Shown here: piece after piece, positions 7,827-16,960 of the stretch
Position numbering within the stretch: the first letter of the stretch is position 1
Layout: every line of letters starts with the position of its first letter
From: Micractinium sp. NFX-FRZ
Taxonomy: Eukaryota; Chlorophyta; Trebouxiophyceae; Chlorellales; Chlorellaceae
Length of the DNA: 17,095 nt
Direction of reading: 5' to 3'
Assembly: GCA_029339195.1 (NCBI GenBank)
Contig: JAPTJF010000738.1
Span: 1-17,095, forward strand
Notes under the pieces: generated by a model
Seen by the model: only the letters and a program-made list of their open reading frames with translations
Databases searched by the model: none
What the model was told of the DNA's origin: nothing
Translations under genes and position numbers: made by a program

Positions 7827-8792
7827 TCACCCCCGTCTGCTGCGCCACACCATGTCGGCCAGGACGAGGCTGGTCAGCGCCAGGGAGACCGCGCCCAGCG
7901 CCCACCACCGCTCCTGCCGCTGGTACTCCGCAACCAATTCCTGCGGCCAGAGTGGGTGGGCACATGCGGGGTCAGCATGGGCAGGTGGGTCAGCTGGGTG
8001 GGCAGACGGGGAGCACAACAGTGGGGGCATGCATGCCACGCCGAAGGTGCGTGTCAGGCAGCGGGCTGCGCTGTGCTGCCTCTTGTGATCATGACAGCAC
8101 AGCGCTGCCCCCGCCCTGAGAAGAGCAGCGGACCCAGCCCTGCCCACACCTGCACTCGGAGGTATGTGTTGAAGGTGTCGCCCGCGTCATTCTTGATGCG
8201 CTGCATCTCCACCGCCTGCGACGCCGCCCCCTCCACGTACACCCGTGTGCGCTCATCCACTGCCGGGGGGAAGGGTGTGGGGGACGTGGGGCGCGGGCAG
8301 GCACATGCATTGGTAATGCGGTGCTGACGAGGCAGACCAGGAGTTGCGTAATCACCGAGCTAACATCAGTACGTGAAGCCTTGAACCATGAACCATGCAC
8401 ACATGCACTGTGTCCCCTTGACTCACGCTTGCACTGCTGGTTGCAGTCCTGGCACCGAGTCCAGTCTGCCTGCCCCGCTGCCAGCCGCCCCATCAGCTTC
8501 ACATTCAGGCAGTGCCGGTGCCGTGCCTTGCAGGCACACGCCTGGAAGAGCTCCTCGCCTGCAAGGTGGGGTTGGGGGGGTCGCAGGGAGTCGTAAAGGC
8601 AACTCTCGCCTTGGAATTGATGCGGACTAATGTGAAGTCGGTCGCCTGGCGGCAGCTGCGATCATCTGGCGGCGGCAGCGGCAGCGCCGGCGACACGGGG
8701 CAAGGCGCACCGCTGAGCCCCGAGGGTACCAGCTCCTTCTTCTCGTAGGCCGCGTTTGGGCTGCACATGTCACACCGCCTGAGCTCCGTCAT
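7827..8792 (-). CDS. Small membrane-anchored protein with a RING-CH-like zinc-finger pattern
   Basis: Minus-strand exons are 8792-8711, 8558-8427, 8259-8150 and 7940-7827 (TGA), all GT-AG with matching phases, giving 145 residues. Seen: C7-x2-C10, C35-x-C37, H41-x2-C44, W60 and C63-x2-C66, then a polar helical stretch (about 73-118) and a single hydrophobic helix (about 120-137) ending VWRSRRG. The order C-C-C-C-H-C-C-C resembles RING-CH (MARCH-type) E3 ligases, which are also membrane-bound, but the C37-to-H41 gap is shorter than the usual seven residues. An E3 ubiquitin-ligase role is therefore inference. The tail-anchor topology, with an arginine-rich end, suggests insertion into an intracellular membrane. 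The gene is convergent with the deacetylase and divergent from the next gene. Confidence 0.72.
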
Positions 8793-9296
8793 CCTGGAGC
8801 GCTGTCGAGCCGGGAAGACGGGGGGTCAAGCGGGGCCAGAAGGGCAAGGTGAGGCGTCGGCCTCGCTTGGTTCAGGTGAAACGAGCAGAGTGGCGTGCGT
8901 GGAATATCAAGCCCCCAGAAGAAGAACCCCATCTCGCAAGGCAGAGCGTCAACCGAGCTGCTGGCGCGCTGCTGCGCCTGCTACGCCATCAATGCGTTCA
9001 GGCCATGCATTGATGGCCTGTGAGCGCATCCATTGATAGCTGGTCTGTATCTGCGGCGTCCAGGATGAAGGCGCCGGGTAACTCGGCCGGGCTCCGGTTA
9101 TTATCATAATTAAGCTAAGCAGCGCCTCTCTAGCACAATCCTCGATACATCGGGTGCGCCGCGCAAACATTGTCGTGTGGCGTAACCCAGCTGCCGCCCT
9201 ACACCCATTTACCTGGCTTCACGGCGGTCCTGCGGGCTGCCGCTGCCACCGCCCCTGGCTCGTGCAGGCGCAGCTCCCTGCCCACGCGCTCCCATC
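8793..9296. promoter_or_regulatory. Region upstream of the minus-strand zinc-finger gene
   Basis: This non-coding stretch separates two divergently arranged genes. It contains an AT-rich island at about 9097-9117 (TTATTATCATAATTAAGC), unusual in this GC-rich setting and a candidate core promoter, and an inverted repeat at 8985-9017. No start-site evidence is available. Confidence 0.4.
8985..9017. repeat. Inverted repeat in the divergent promoter region
   Basis: GCCATCAATG at 8985-8994 is the perfect reverse complement of CATTGATGGC at 9008-9017, with a 13-base spacer. A further CATTGAT at 9031-9037 could pair alternatively with the left arm. Confidence 0.75.
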
Positions 9297-9599
9297 ATGC
9301 TGCGATACGTGCTCTCCAGCGTACTAGCCCTCCTCAGTCTTGTGGCACGAACGCGCAGCTGCGCTCAGGCAACTGCCACGCTGCACGCCGGCCGGCGGGC
9401 AGCCGGGGCGACGCGGCCCGTGGCAGCTGAGGAGGCGGCTGTGGCGCCGCAGCCGCGCCCGCCCGGCTCCGACCCACGGCTGCAAATCATGGCAGGAATA
9501 GTGGCGGTGCTGGTGCAGCTGTGTGATTGGTCGGCCGCATGGCCAGGGGGTGTGGGCATGCATGCATGGGTGTGGGTGGTTGTACGCTGTTGGTGGTGA
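9297..9599 (+). other. Candidate 5' exon of the membrane protein gene
   Basis: An ATG at 9297 opens a 100-codon frame with a hydrophobic start (MLRYVLSSVLALLSLVART), a basic/alanine-rich stretch and a second hydrophobic patch (IMAGIVAVLVQL). Donors near 9518 or 9530 in phase 2 could join a GAG acceptor ending at 9903, fusing this exon in frame to the downstream coding block. The join is not compelling, because an ordinary CAG acceptor is lacking. It may instead be an independent small gene or chance. Confidence 0.35.
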
Positions 9600-9916
9600 C
9601 CGCCGGTGCCTCGCGGGCGCGTTGTTGGCAGTTGGTAGCTGGCCGAGCCTTAGCTTAAGCATCGTGCCACGTGTGTTGCTTCCTGCTTGCGCCTGTGCTT
9701 CGTCCGGCCGCTGACGTGGGTCCTCGCCAAGCCGGCGCCCGCCAGGCGTGCAGAAGGAATGCACAGGCATATGGGTTTGTGCCTGGAGCGCGCACTGAGT
9801 AATGCTCATGCACCCTCTTGCTCCATTCATTGTCCCCCGCCCTCGCTTACACGGCGGCCACCGTCCGCTGGACACCTGCCGCCGCCCGTGTGCGCACGCT
9901 GAGCGGCGCCGCCAAC

Positions 9917-11484
9917 ATGGCGTCCGTCCTCGCTGTCCTGCTGCTCCCACTGGTGCTGCTGCCCATGCTGGCCCCCCGCTTCTACTCCCGCCACTGCCGG
10001 GCCGTGCTGGCGGGCACGCGGGCCGCTTTCTTTGCGCTGCCGGCGCTGCGGGACCCGCTGGACGTGCAATGGGCGCTGCAGGTGTGCCAGGTTGTGCGCT
10101 GGCTGGTTGAGGGGGTGGTGGTGATGCAGCGGGGTGTGGCTGTGAGTTCCACGCCGCCGGCTGATGTGCCTGCCCGCCTGCCCGACTTCCTGTCTTGCTT
10201 GCCCGCCCCCTGGCCTGTGCTCCTGCTCACACCCTCCCGCCCCCTGCTGCCCCTCTTCAGAGCCAGCCCTCCCCCTCCACCCGCGCCTTTGCCCCTGCCA
10301 TCGACCTCTTCGCCTTCACTCTGGGCAGCCGCGGCCTGGCGTTGCTGCTGGCCCCGCTCGTGTGCCCAGCGCCCCTGCTGCCGCACCTGGCGCTGGCAGC
10401 TTTTTCTGTCCAGGTGCGTGGGCATCGCCTGGCTCTGAGCAGGCCCTGAGGCTTTGCTTTGAAGGACAGGCCAACGGGGGCCACGCAGCATGCAGTACAA
10501 CCCGCTCCCTGCAGCCCCTCTGCCCACACTGCCAGCTGCCCTGTCCCAGCTAGCCCCACCCATTCACCCACCCCCTGCCATCCCCACGCTCCCAGCCCAG
10601 CCTCACCCGCCCTGCCCCCCCCCCCCCATGCAGCGCTGCCGCACCACCGCCGACATGTGCTCCTGGCCCATGCTGCGCCACCCGACCTGGCGGGCGCGCA
10701 TCGCACGGGTGCACCGCTGGATTGCCTGGGTGGGGGCCGGCTGGCGCTGCCGGGCTGGGACCTGGCCATGAAATGTCCGCTACAGGAGTGGCTGCAGGAG
10801 CATCGGCGCCGCCGTGGCAAGACGAGCATTTGGAATGGGTGCCTTTTACCCGGTGCCTTTTTACAAGGGTGCATGCACCCACCTCATGTCTCCTTCTCCG
10901 CGCGCCCCCCCCACCCTGTCCCCCGCCGCGCCTCCCCGCCTCCCCTGCCCCGCCTGCAGCTGCCGCTGCTGGCGCCAGAGCACCCTTTGGAACAGCCGGA
11001 CCCCGACCCACACAGTGACCTGCACTGCCAAACGTTTGTGTGCCTGTACCAGCTGTTGCTGGGGCTGGTGGTGCCCACCCTGCTGGTGGTGCACATGCAA
11101 GCTGCGGCGACACCGACGGCGCCTCATCCCGAGGAGCAGCAGCAACAGCGGCAGCGGCGGCGGCAGCAGGCGGAGGCACGCCCAGCCGCATGGCACCAGC
11201 GGGAGCAGCAGGCGGCGGCTGGGTGCAGGGTGCAGCGAGCGGCGCGCCGCTGCCGTGCCTGGCTGGTTTGGGCGGCGGCAGAGGCCGAGGGCCAGCTGTG
11301 TCACTTGTGCCACATGCTGACATTCAAGGTGCAGTCGCCCCTTGCCTCTATCCTTGCCTGGTGGTTCACTGCCTCCCTGCTGTGGCAGGCAGCCCTGCTT
11401 CTAGAAGCGCCATCCCTCTGGGCGCTAGAAATGCCCGTGCTGTGGGCAGCTGCACCGCCTGCCGCAGGCGCTACCGCTGCGTGA
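9917..11484 (+). CDS. Multi-pass membrane protein, function unknown
   Basis: I do not recognise a named family; similar hydrophobic, exon-rich orphan proteins are common in Chlorella-type algae. Exons: 9917-10081, 10261-10413, 10634-10729 and 10960-11484 (TGA), all GT-AG and phase 0, giving 312 residues from the ATG at 9917, which has a strong context (GCCAACATGGCG). Hydrophobic segments lie at about residues 2-18 (LAVLLLPLVLLPML), 80-104, 157-175 (LLLGLVVPTLLVV) and 265-290. Between the last two is a glutamine/arginine-rich low-complexity stretch (QQQQRQRRRQQ). The open frame extends upstream of 9917 to 9803 with coding-like sequence (YTAATVRWTPAAARVRTL), so the true start may be further 5' and may include the candidate exon at 9297. 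No TGTAA follows the stop within several hundred bases. Confidence 0.6.
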
Positions 11485-11738
11485 GCCCACAGGCGCACCA
11501 GAATCCTTCATCCTGTGACATTGTTTCATGACCATTTCCTCTCTATCTGTTTTTGTACACAGCCTCGACGAATGCTTGTCACAGGTCTCCGCCTTTTCTG
11601 CCCTGGGTTGACTGAGATGAGTGTTAAGTTGGCATCAGATAAGCAATTAGCCCCCACCCTGCCGTGAGCGCTTTCCCTGCAACCCTGCTGTGCCGTCCTA
11701 GCGCATCAACAACGCCATTCTTCCCGAATTGACAATAT
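11485..11738. other. Intergenic 3' region
   Basis: This stretch is less GC-rich than its surroundings, with T-rich runs around 11520-11560. It probably holds the 3' UTR of the membrane protein gene and possibly that of the doubtful minus-strand frame. I see no gene or TGTAA signal in it. Confidence 0.4.
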
Positions 11739-12158
11739 TTATTTCCAGTGCATGCCGCTACAGCCTGATGCACCGGGTTCAGGCGCTTGTAGCATGCAAA
11801 CCAAACGGAAGCCTGCACTCCCTCGGGCCCAGGATGTCTCGCCAATGGCTGCAGTAGCTCCCTGGCCCTCAACCTTCCCAATCTCATGCTTCCACTGCCA
11901 CTTGCCACCCTGAAGGGCACTGCCCAACGACAGGCATGTTGCCCTGGGCACAAGCTCCTGAAGGATAGAACCTGAACGGACCTGGCCCAGCAGCGTCTCA
12001 CCGCCACCGGCCCCTCCGCCACCCACCAGCACAGCGCCCAAGCGAGCGATGTTCGCACGTAACCCTAACGCCAGAAGCCCCCCAGAGGCGTACAAGACCC
12101 ACCAGCACGCCAAGCAGGCCAGCCCACTCACCTAATCCACCCGCCGCCACGGCGCCAT
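11739..12158 (-). pseudogene. Doubtful minus-strand reading frame with an in-frame TAG
   Basis: On the minus strand a TATAAA (12245-12240) precedes an ATG at 12158 in a near-ideal context (GCGCCACCATGGCG). The frame reads MAPWRRRVD, hits TAG at 12134-12132, then stays open for about 130 codons to TAA at 11741-11739. After the stop it begins hydrophobic (CLACWWVLYASGGLLALGL) and turns into a glycine-rich, then mixed, sequence. A perfect donor (AG|GTGAGT) starts directly after the TAG, and a weaker donor GTGGAT would remove it. It could be a pseudogene, an intron-containing gene I cannot resolve, or chance. No family is recognised. Confidence 0.28.
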
Positions 12159-12239
12159 GGTGGCGCCTAGGCTGGGAGGCTTGCTCCTCTGTCCCTGCCT
12201 CCCACCTCCCCTTCCTTCAAAGCAACTTTTATGGGGGCG

Positions 12240-12246
12240 TTTATAC
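12240..12246. promoter_or_regulatory. TATA-like element between the minus-strand frame and gene 6
   Basis: TTTATAC on the plus strand reads GTATAAA on the minus strand. In the plus direction it lies about 120 bases before the ATG at 12364. In the minus direction TATAAA lies about 82 bases before the ATG at 12158. The minus-strand form is the more canonical TATA box. Confidence 0.45.
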
Positions 12247-12363
12247 ACACACCGGCTACCTGAAAGGCCCAGGGCGTCCTTTTCTGCTGTAAAGCTTGTT
12301 GCGCACAGCGCTCCTCATCCCGCTCGTGCCCTGACAGTCGCGCTGCTACACTGCTCAGTAGCA

Positions 12364-14442
12364 ATGCAGCCCCTCCTAGGTTGCCGCGGCAGCGTCAGCT
12401 GTGCGGGCCTCGGCCGGGTGCTACGTGGTGCTGCTCAGCGGCCAGTGGAGCGAGGGCGCCGTGGGCCTCAACTCGTATACTGCCGGCGCGGGCGCAGCCG
12501 GCGGGCAGGCGGCGACAAGGCGCCTGCGGCAGAGGCAACGGCGCAGCAGATGGCGGCGAGGGCGGCACGGGAAGCGTTGCAGAAGGCGGTGCTACAGGGC
12601 GCGCCGTCGTGGTTCAAGGCGGCTTTCGGGCTGCTGAACAGCCGGCTGGATGACGTGGATGGCCGGCTGGACGGCGTGAACGGCCGGCTGGATGACGTGA
12701 ATGGCCAGCTGGATGCAGTGAGGGGTGCGGTGGATGAAAGCCGCACAGAGCAGGGCAGCATATATGAGGCGGTGGTCGCCGCTGTGCAAAAGCGCGGCGG
12801 CCCTCTTGTGCTGAAGTCGCTGCCTGAGGTGGCGCGAGCCGCCAAGCTGGCACACGGCAAGCGTGCCAAGCGCCGCCTGGCCTTGGCGCTCATGGAGGTA
12901 GGTATTGCCGTGTGCGGGGGCGTACGGTGAAGAGTCCATGAGGGGGCTGCCTGACCGTCTAGAAGCATCGCACGTGCTAATCAAGCCCGCCCCCGCCCCC
13001 AAGCCCCTCTCTGCCACCCACCCCACCCCACCCTGTGACCCCACCCAATCCCACCCTGCCCTGCCCCGCCCCGACACTGCAGGACGGGGCCGCGTGCGCC
13101 TTTCGTGAGCTGCTCATCCAGCGGCTGCTGGAGGAGGTGCGGTCGCAGGCAAGCGTGATCTCGAGTGACCCTGCCTGCCTGCCTGCCTGCCTGCCCGCCT
13201 GCCTGCTCGCCCATTACTCTGCTTGCCTGTCACGTGCCTGCCTGCCCGCCTGCCTGCCTGCCCGCCCATTACTCTGCTTGCCTGTCATGTGCCTGCCTGC
13301 CTGCCTGCCTGCCCATCCTGTGCTCGCCTGTCACATGCCGGGCTGACCTGCAGGGGCCGGCGGGGCCGCTGGCGGACGCTGTGTCGGCGTTGCTGGCGCT
13401 GCCCGCACAGCCAAGTTCCGGGCCAGAGTGGCAGGAGGAGGCGCGGCAGCTGCGGCAGGTAGGGGTGGGGAGTGGATGGGCTGGGCAGCCTCGTGTTGCT
13501 GGGCGAAACGCGTCTGTTTGTGCTGGTCACAATCCACAGCGGTGTGAAGGCGAGGCCTGTTGCTGCACCGCCGGCCTGCCGTGCAGGTGGCGCGTGAGCT
13601 GGTGACGAACTCTGAGAAGCACCAAGCCGTGATGCTGCTGTGGCGCTACTCCTCTGGTGGGTTGCAGCTCTGGCTGTCGGTCACGTGTCACATGCTCCGC
13701 CCCCTCACACCTGCCTCCGGGCTTGCCTTGTGTTGCATGGGAGGCGCGGCGCCCGCGCCCCACACCGCAGCCTGCTTGCCTGCACCCCACCAGCGTGCCC
13801 CTTGCACCCTGTGTGTGTGTGCAGCCGCTGCCCAGGCGCAGGCGGAGGGGACTCCCGAGGCAGTCGTGCAGCTGCTGACCTCGGACCAGGACCGGGGCGG
13901 CCTGCACTGGTCCCCCAGCATTGCCCTTGGGCTGGCCCTGTGCGGGAAGCTGGGGCGGGAAGTGGAGCTGGATGCGCCGGTGCGGCTGAGCCGCGATGCA
14001 GACGGCGTGCTGGTGATTGAGGAGGCCAAGCTGTCCACGGCAGGTGAGGCGGCCAGGCTGTGTGCATGGCAGGCAAGAGCAGGGGGGCAGCAGGGGGGCG
14101 GCAGCACGGTCAGCTGGCAAGGGCGGGGCCTGTGCTTGCACTCCATGTGCGCAAAGCCGTGCTGCTGCCGCCCTTACCCGGCCTGCCCGGCGTGCCGCGC
14201 TGCCTGGCAACGCAGGTCTGGGCAAGGCCAAGGAGCAGCTGCGGCTGGCGTTCCAGCTGGTCGCATATGTGCACTGCGCGCTGGACGTGCCGCTGCCCCC
14301 GCTTGTGGGGCGCATCGTGGTGCCCTACCGGCAGCTGCGGAAGGCAGAGGGGCTGCTGCGCGGCTCCAGGGGCATGGTGAAGGCCAGCCTGCCGGGGGGG
14401 CGCGGCGACATCATGGTCACGATCAAGGCGGCCTGCGTGTAG
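12364..14442 (+). CDS. Coiled-coil protein with a putative PD-(D/E)XK nuclease-like domain
   Basis: Exons: 12364-12897, 13083-13136, 13354-13458, 13587-13656, 13825-14043 and 14216-14442 (TAG), all GT-AG with consistent phases, giving 402 residues. An in-frame ATG at 12157 exists, but the TATA-like element at 12240 favours 12364. Residues 1-60 are rich in Arg, Ala, Gly and Ser with almost no acids, like a chloroplast or mitochondrial targeting peptide. Residues 92-119 are four 7-residue repeats of type (N/D)-G-R-L-D-x-V, a short coiled coil. Residues 300-327 contain ELDAPVRL then GVLVIEEAKLS: D304 followed by E321-x-K323 on two predicted strands, then a glutamine-containing helix (KEQLRLAFQLVAYV). 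This order fits the PD-(D/E)XK superfamily. The fold and nuclease activity are inferred, since such cores can be degenerate. No named family is recognised. Confidence 0.72.
12637..12720 (+). repeat. Four tandem 21-base coding repeats
   Basis: Units 12637-12657, 12658-12678, 12679-12699 and 12700-12720 each encode (N/D)-(S/G)-(R/Q)-L-D-x-V. Leu and Val fall at heptad core positions. The near-identical DNA points to recent slippage or unequal exchange. Confidence 0.9.
13167..13345 (+). repeat. CTGC-type microsatellite inside a roughly 55-base minisatellite (intron)
   Basis: Intron 2 of the coiled-coil gene is mostly (CTGC/CCTG)n. A larger unit is superimposed: CCCATTACTCTGCTTGCCTG recurs 55 bases apart (anchor A at 13213 and 13268), with a diverged third copy near 13315. 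It ends just before the acceptor at 13353. Confidence 0.85.
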
Positions 14443-15952
14443 GTGCCGGCATGTCTCTGACAGGTGTGTGTCTGTCCCAGTGGGAGCCTGTGCATGCAGT
14501 GGCCCGCCTGCTGCTCGCCTGCTGCTCGCCTGCTCCCAGCCTGCTGCCCTCGGGGCTGCCTGGTCGGCCCACCAACGGTCTGCAGGCCTGCTGACCTGCG
14601 AGCGCACCTGCGAGCGTACCTGCCTGCCCATCCGCACGGAAACACTGGCCAGCTGTGTCGCCCCCTTCTCTCCTCCTCATCAGATCATTCTGTGCCCACC
14701 CTTCCTGTTCCCCTCAAACTGGCCCCTCCCTTACTGTGTGCAGCGGCCGCCCGGCTCAACCCACTGCACCTCCAGCGGCATATGTGCGCAGGCAGAGCTC
14801 CAAGCGTCGCTGCCATCAGCCAGCTGTCGGCGCCGAAGCATGGGGCCCTGCTTTGCCCAGGTGCCTGTGAAACCGCAGTGGCTGCCACAGCTAGTCTCGC
14901 TCCCGCCAGCCAGCCCAAAACCGACCTCACCCTGCTCAAACCAAGTAGCGCCTCTCTGTTTCTGTCACCGGCCTGCCCCCAATTGCAAGCACCTCGCCAC
15001 GAGGCGACCCCTTCTCCTCCTCCACCGCCCAGCCCTCTCCCTGTGCCCAGCCCGTCTCCCCTGTCGCTTTCTTCTGTTGGCCAACCCCTCGCCCCTCCTC
15101 CACATCCCGTCCCCGGCCGAGTCATGCTCTACTCGTACCGCTGCTCCCACCCACTCACCGAGCGAGCTCCTTTGTCTGCCTGCCCAACAGCCCGGAATGC
15201 GTCTCGCAACCAGGACCCTGTGTTCATTCTCCCACCCCAGGACTTTTCGCGCCCCGTGTCCACCTACATTTCATCAACAAACTCGTTTTCTGTTTGCACA
15301 TATCTCCTTGCCCTTTATGCCTTGATGCCCTGCCCTGCCTACACCCCAGATTTCTTGCCGCCAGAGAAGTGACCTGATATTGTCTGCCTCTCCTTGTACC
15401 TGCTGTGCTTCCTGGCATCCCAAGCGGTGCTGTGCCACTGTATGCCCTACATGTTGTGAAGCTGTTGCGTTTTTTCGGGCCCCCCTTCAATACTTGCCTT
15501 TGTTGTTTCAACGCCGGCCAACGAAGTTTCCATAACAGTTGCCGCTGGCTCACATCAGTTGCAAGCAATCCTGCTCACGCCGCGAAAGCTAAAAGAAGTT
15601 CCGCGGTTTCACAGTGGTTCTCTGCTGCTGCTGACAGCGGGGGGCGATCAGCACAAGTTGAGCCACCAGAGGTCGCGCTCTCGAGGTGGCTCTGAGCCAA
15701 ACAGCGGGGCTCAGCAGGCAAAGCATGGGCCGCCCCCTGCCTTCCATCTAGCTAGTGTCAACGCACGTTGGCACCGCTGTCTGAGCGTCCGTACACCACA
15801 CGCTGAGAGCCTGCGCTGCCTTTGCCTGCGCTGGCAGCTTCGCCCTGTACTGCCGAGGTGGCGTTTGCCCTCCCCTGTACCGCCCTGCATATGCCCCTGG
15901 CCAGCCACTTGGTGCCGCCTCTAGTACGGTCTGAGCTTCTCCTGACACTGAT
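14443..15952. other. Long stretch without a convincing gene
   Basis: This follows the coiled-coil gene stop and precedes the TATA-like element of the next gene. It is C- and T-rich on the plus strand, with long but low-complexity plus-strand frames (proline, serine, cysteine and leucine-rich, two overlapping frames open over the same 850 bases) that look compositional. No TGTAA is seen after the coiled-coil gene, so its 3' UTR could extend well into this stretch. No tRNA or other structured RNA was recognised. Confidence 0.45.
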
Positions 15953-15959
15953 TATAATG
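15953..15959 (+). promoter_or_regulatory. TATA-like element of the small terminal gene
   Basis: TATAATG sits in a locally AT-rich patch (GATTATAATGAAG) about 135 bases before an ATG at 16094 and 243 before the ATG at 16202. A tiny upstream frame (ATG TGG CAG TAG) lies near 16065. Confidence 0.4.
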
Positions 15960-16201
15960 AAGTGGATTTCTGCCAAAGGCTAGGTGGATAGCCTGCCAGT
16001 GCCTTGGCAGCTCGCCAGCCAGGCAGGCGGCAGGCGGCAGCGGCAGCAACAGCGTCGCGGCAGGCATGTGGCAGTAGTGGCAGGCCAGGCACCATGCGCT
16101 CTTGCGCCGCCACTGTGTGCCTGCTGCTGCGACTTGCACTGTATGTGAAGCTGGTGGAGCGCTCGGTGCACCGCACCCACGCATGCATGCACCCTGCCAG
16201 C

Positions 16202-16775
16202 ATGGCTACTCAGCCGCCGAGCGGCAGCGAGGTGGGGGCGGGCGCCATGGGGCGGACGCCACCTGGTGCCCTGCAAGGCCTGCTATGCAGGCATGCCATC
16301 AGAACTGCCACACGCGGCGCGCTCGTACACAACATGCTTCAAAATAAGTACGTAAGCTGGCAAGCAAAGGCAGCAGGGATGTGCAGTGAAGCATGTGCAC
16401 CGATGTCCAGGGCCCGGCGGCGGCGGGGGACGGCGGGCGGCGCCGGTGCATTGGCGCCCGGCCCCCAGCCGGCCGGCCGGGATGGGCAGTGACTGCAGAT
16501 TTGTGATTTGACACGTGGGCGCACGCTGCATGGAAGCATGCTCCTGAACGCCCGTGCCGCTCAGGGCAGCCAGGTGTGGGGTGTGCTGCCCGCCCGCACT
16601 TCCACGCCACCAACCACCCTCGGCCCCTCATGCTGGCGCCATTCCCACGCAGGTGGCGGCTGCCTTTGATGCTGACCTAGACGGCCCGGCCTCCCAGCCT
16701 CCCCCTGCTTTCTTCAAAGACCCCGAACTCGACACCTTCACCCTGCCCGCCGACCACCCCGCCGCCAAGGTGTGA
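16202..16775 (+). CDS. Small two-exon protein of unknown function
   Basis: Exon 1 is 16202-16351 with donor GTAAGC; exon 2 is 16653-16775 (TGA) after ACGCAG. Both are phase 0, giving 90 residues starting MATQPPSGSE. The ATG at 16202 has good context (CCAGCATGGCT). An in-frame ATG at 16094 (GGCACCATGCGC) would add 36 residues beginning with a hydrophobic stretch (CLLLRLALYVKL). An alternative donor after codon 10 (GAG|GTGGGG at 16232) also keeps phase and would give only 50 residues. Exon 2 encodes an acidic, proline-rich tail (AAFDADLDGP, FFKDPELDTF) and is the most convincingly coding part. No family is recognised. A TGTAA at 16956 supports a plus-strand transcript ending here. Confidence 0.55.
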
Positions 16776-16955
16776 GCGCTGCACGCGCTGTGGCCCTGGC
16801 CCTGCCTGCCTCGGCCTGGCCATCTTTCCACCAAGGCCACCGTGGAGGGCGGAAGCTTGGGTCTCCAGACAGCACAGTTATCTTCTTGCTTGAGAAATGC
16901 ACGAGCGTGAGAGTGCACGAGGTGTGTGATATTGCTGCAATGGGCATATGCCTGT

Positions 16956-16960
16956 TGTAA
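16956..16960 (+). terminator. TGTAA poly(A) signal of the small terminal gene
   Basis: TGTAA lies about 180 bases after the TGA at 16773-16775, in sequence that becomes more AT-rich, as expected for an algal 3' UTR end. Confidence 0.6.

Noticed and set aside
10550..11323. Minus-strand frame of 257 codons
   Set aside because: It is antisense to the membrane protein exons and consists of Pro/Ala-rich low complexity.
10459..11484. Single uninterrupted 341-codon frame as the membrane protein's 3' half
   Set aside because: Only its part from 10960 continues the spliced frame. The earlier part overlaps a clear exon in another phase (10634-10729) and intron-like C-rich sequence. A frameshift in the G-run near 10731 could change this, but the spliced model needs no error.
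11624..12058. Second minus-strand frame overlapping the doubtful one
   Set aside because: It has no homology signal, starts without good context, and overlaps the slightly more plausible frame carrying the hydrophobic segment.
13167..13345. Repeat array as a CRISPR-like structure
   Set aside because: The units are contiguous CTGC-type repeats without unique spacers, inside an intron of a eukaryotic gene.
14464..15372. Long plus-strand open frame of about 300 codons after the coiled-coil gene
   Set aside because: It is low-complexity Pro/Ser/Cys/Leu sequence, an equally long frame overlaps it in another phase, and no domain or clear exon boundaries are visible. Open frames are expected in C/T-rich DNA that is poor in stop codons.
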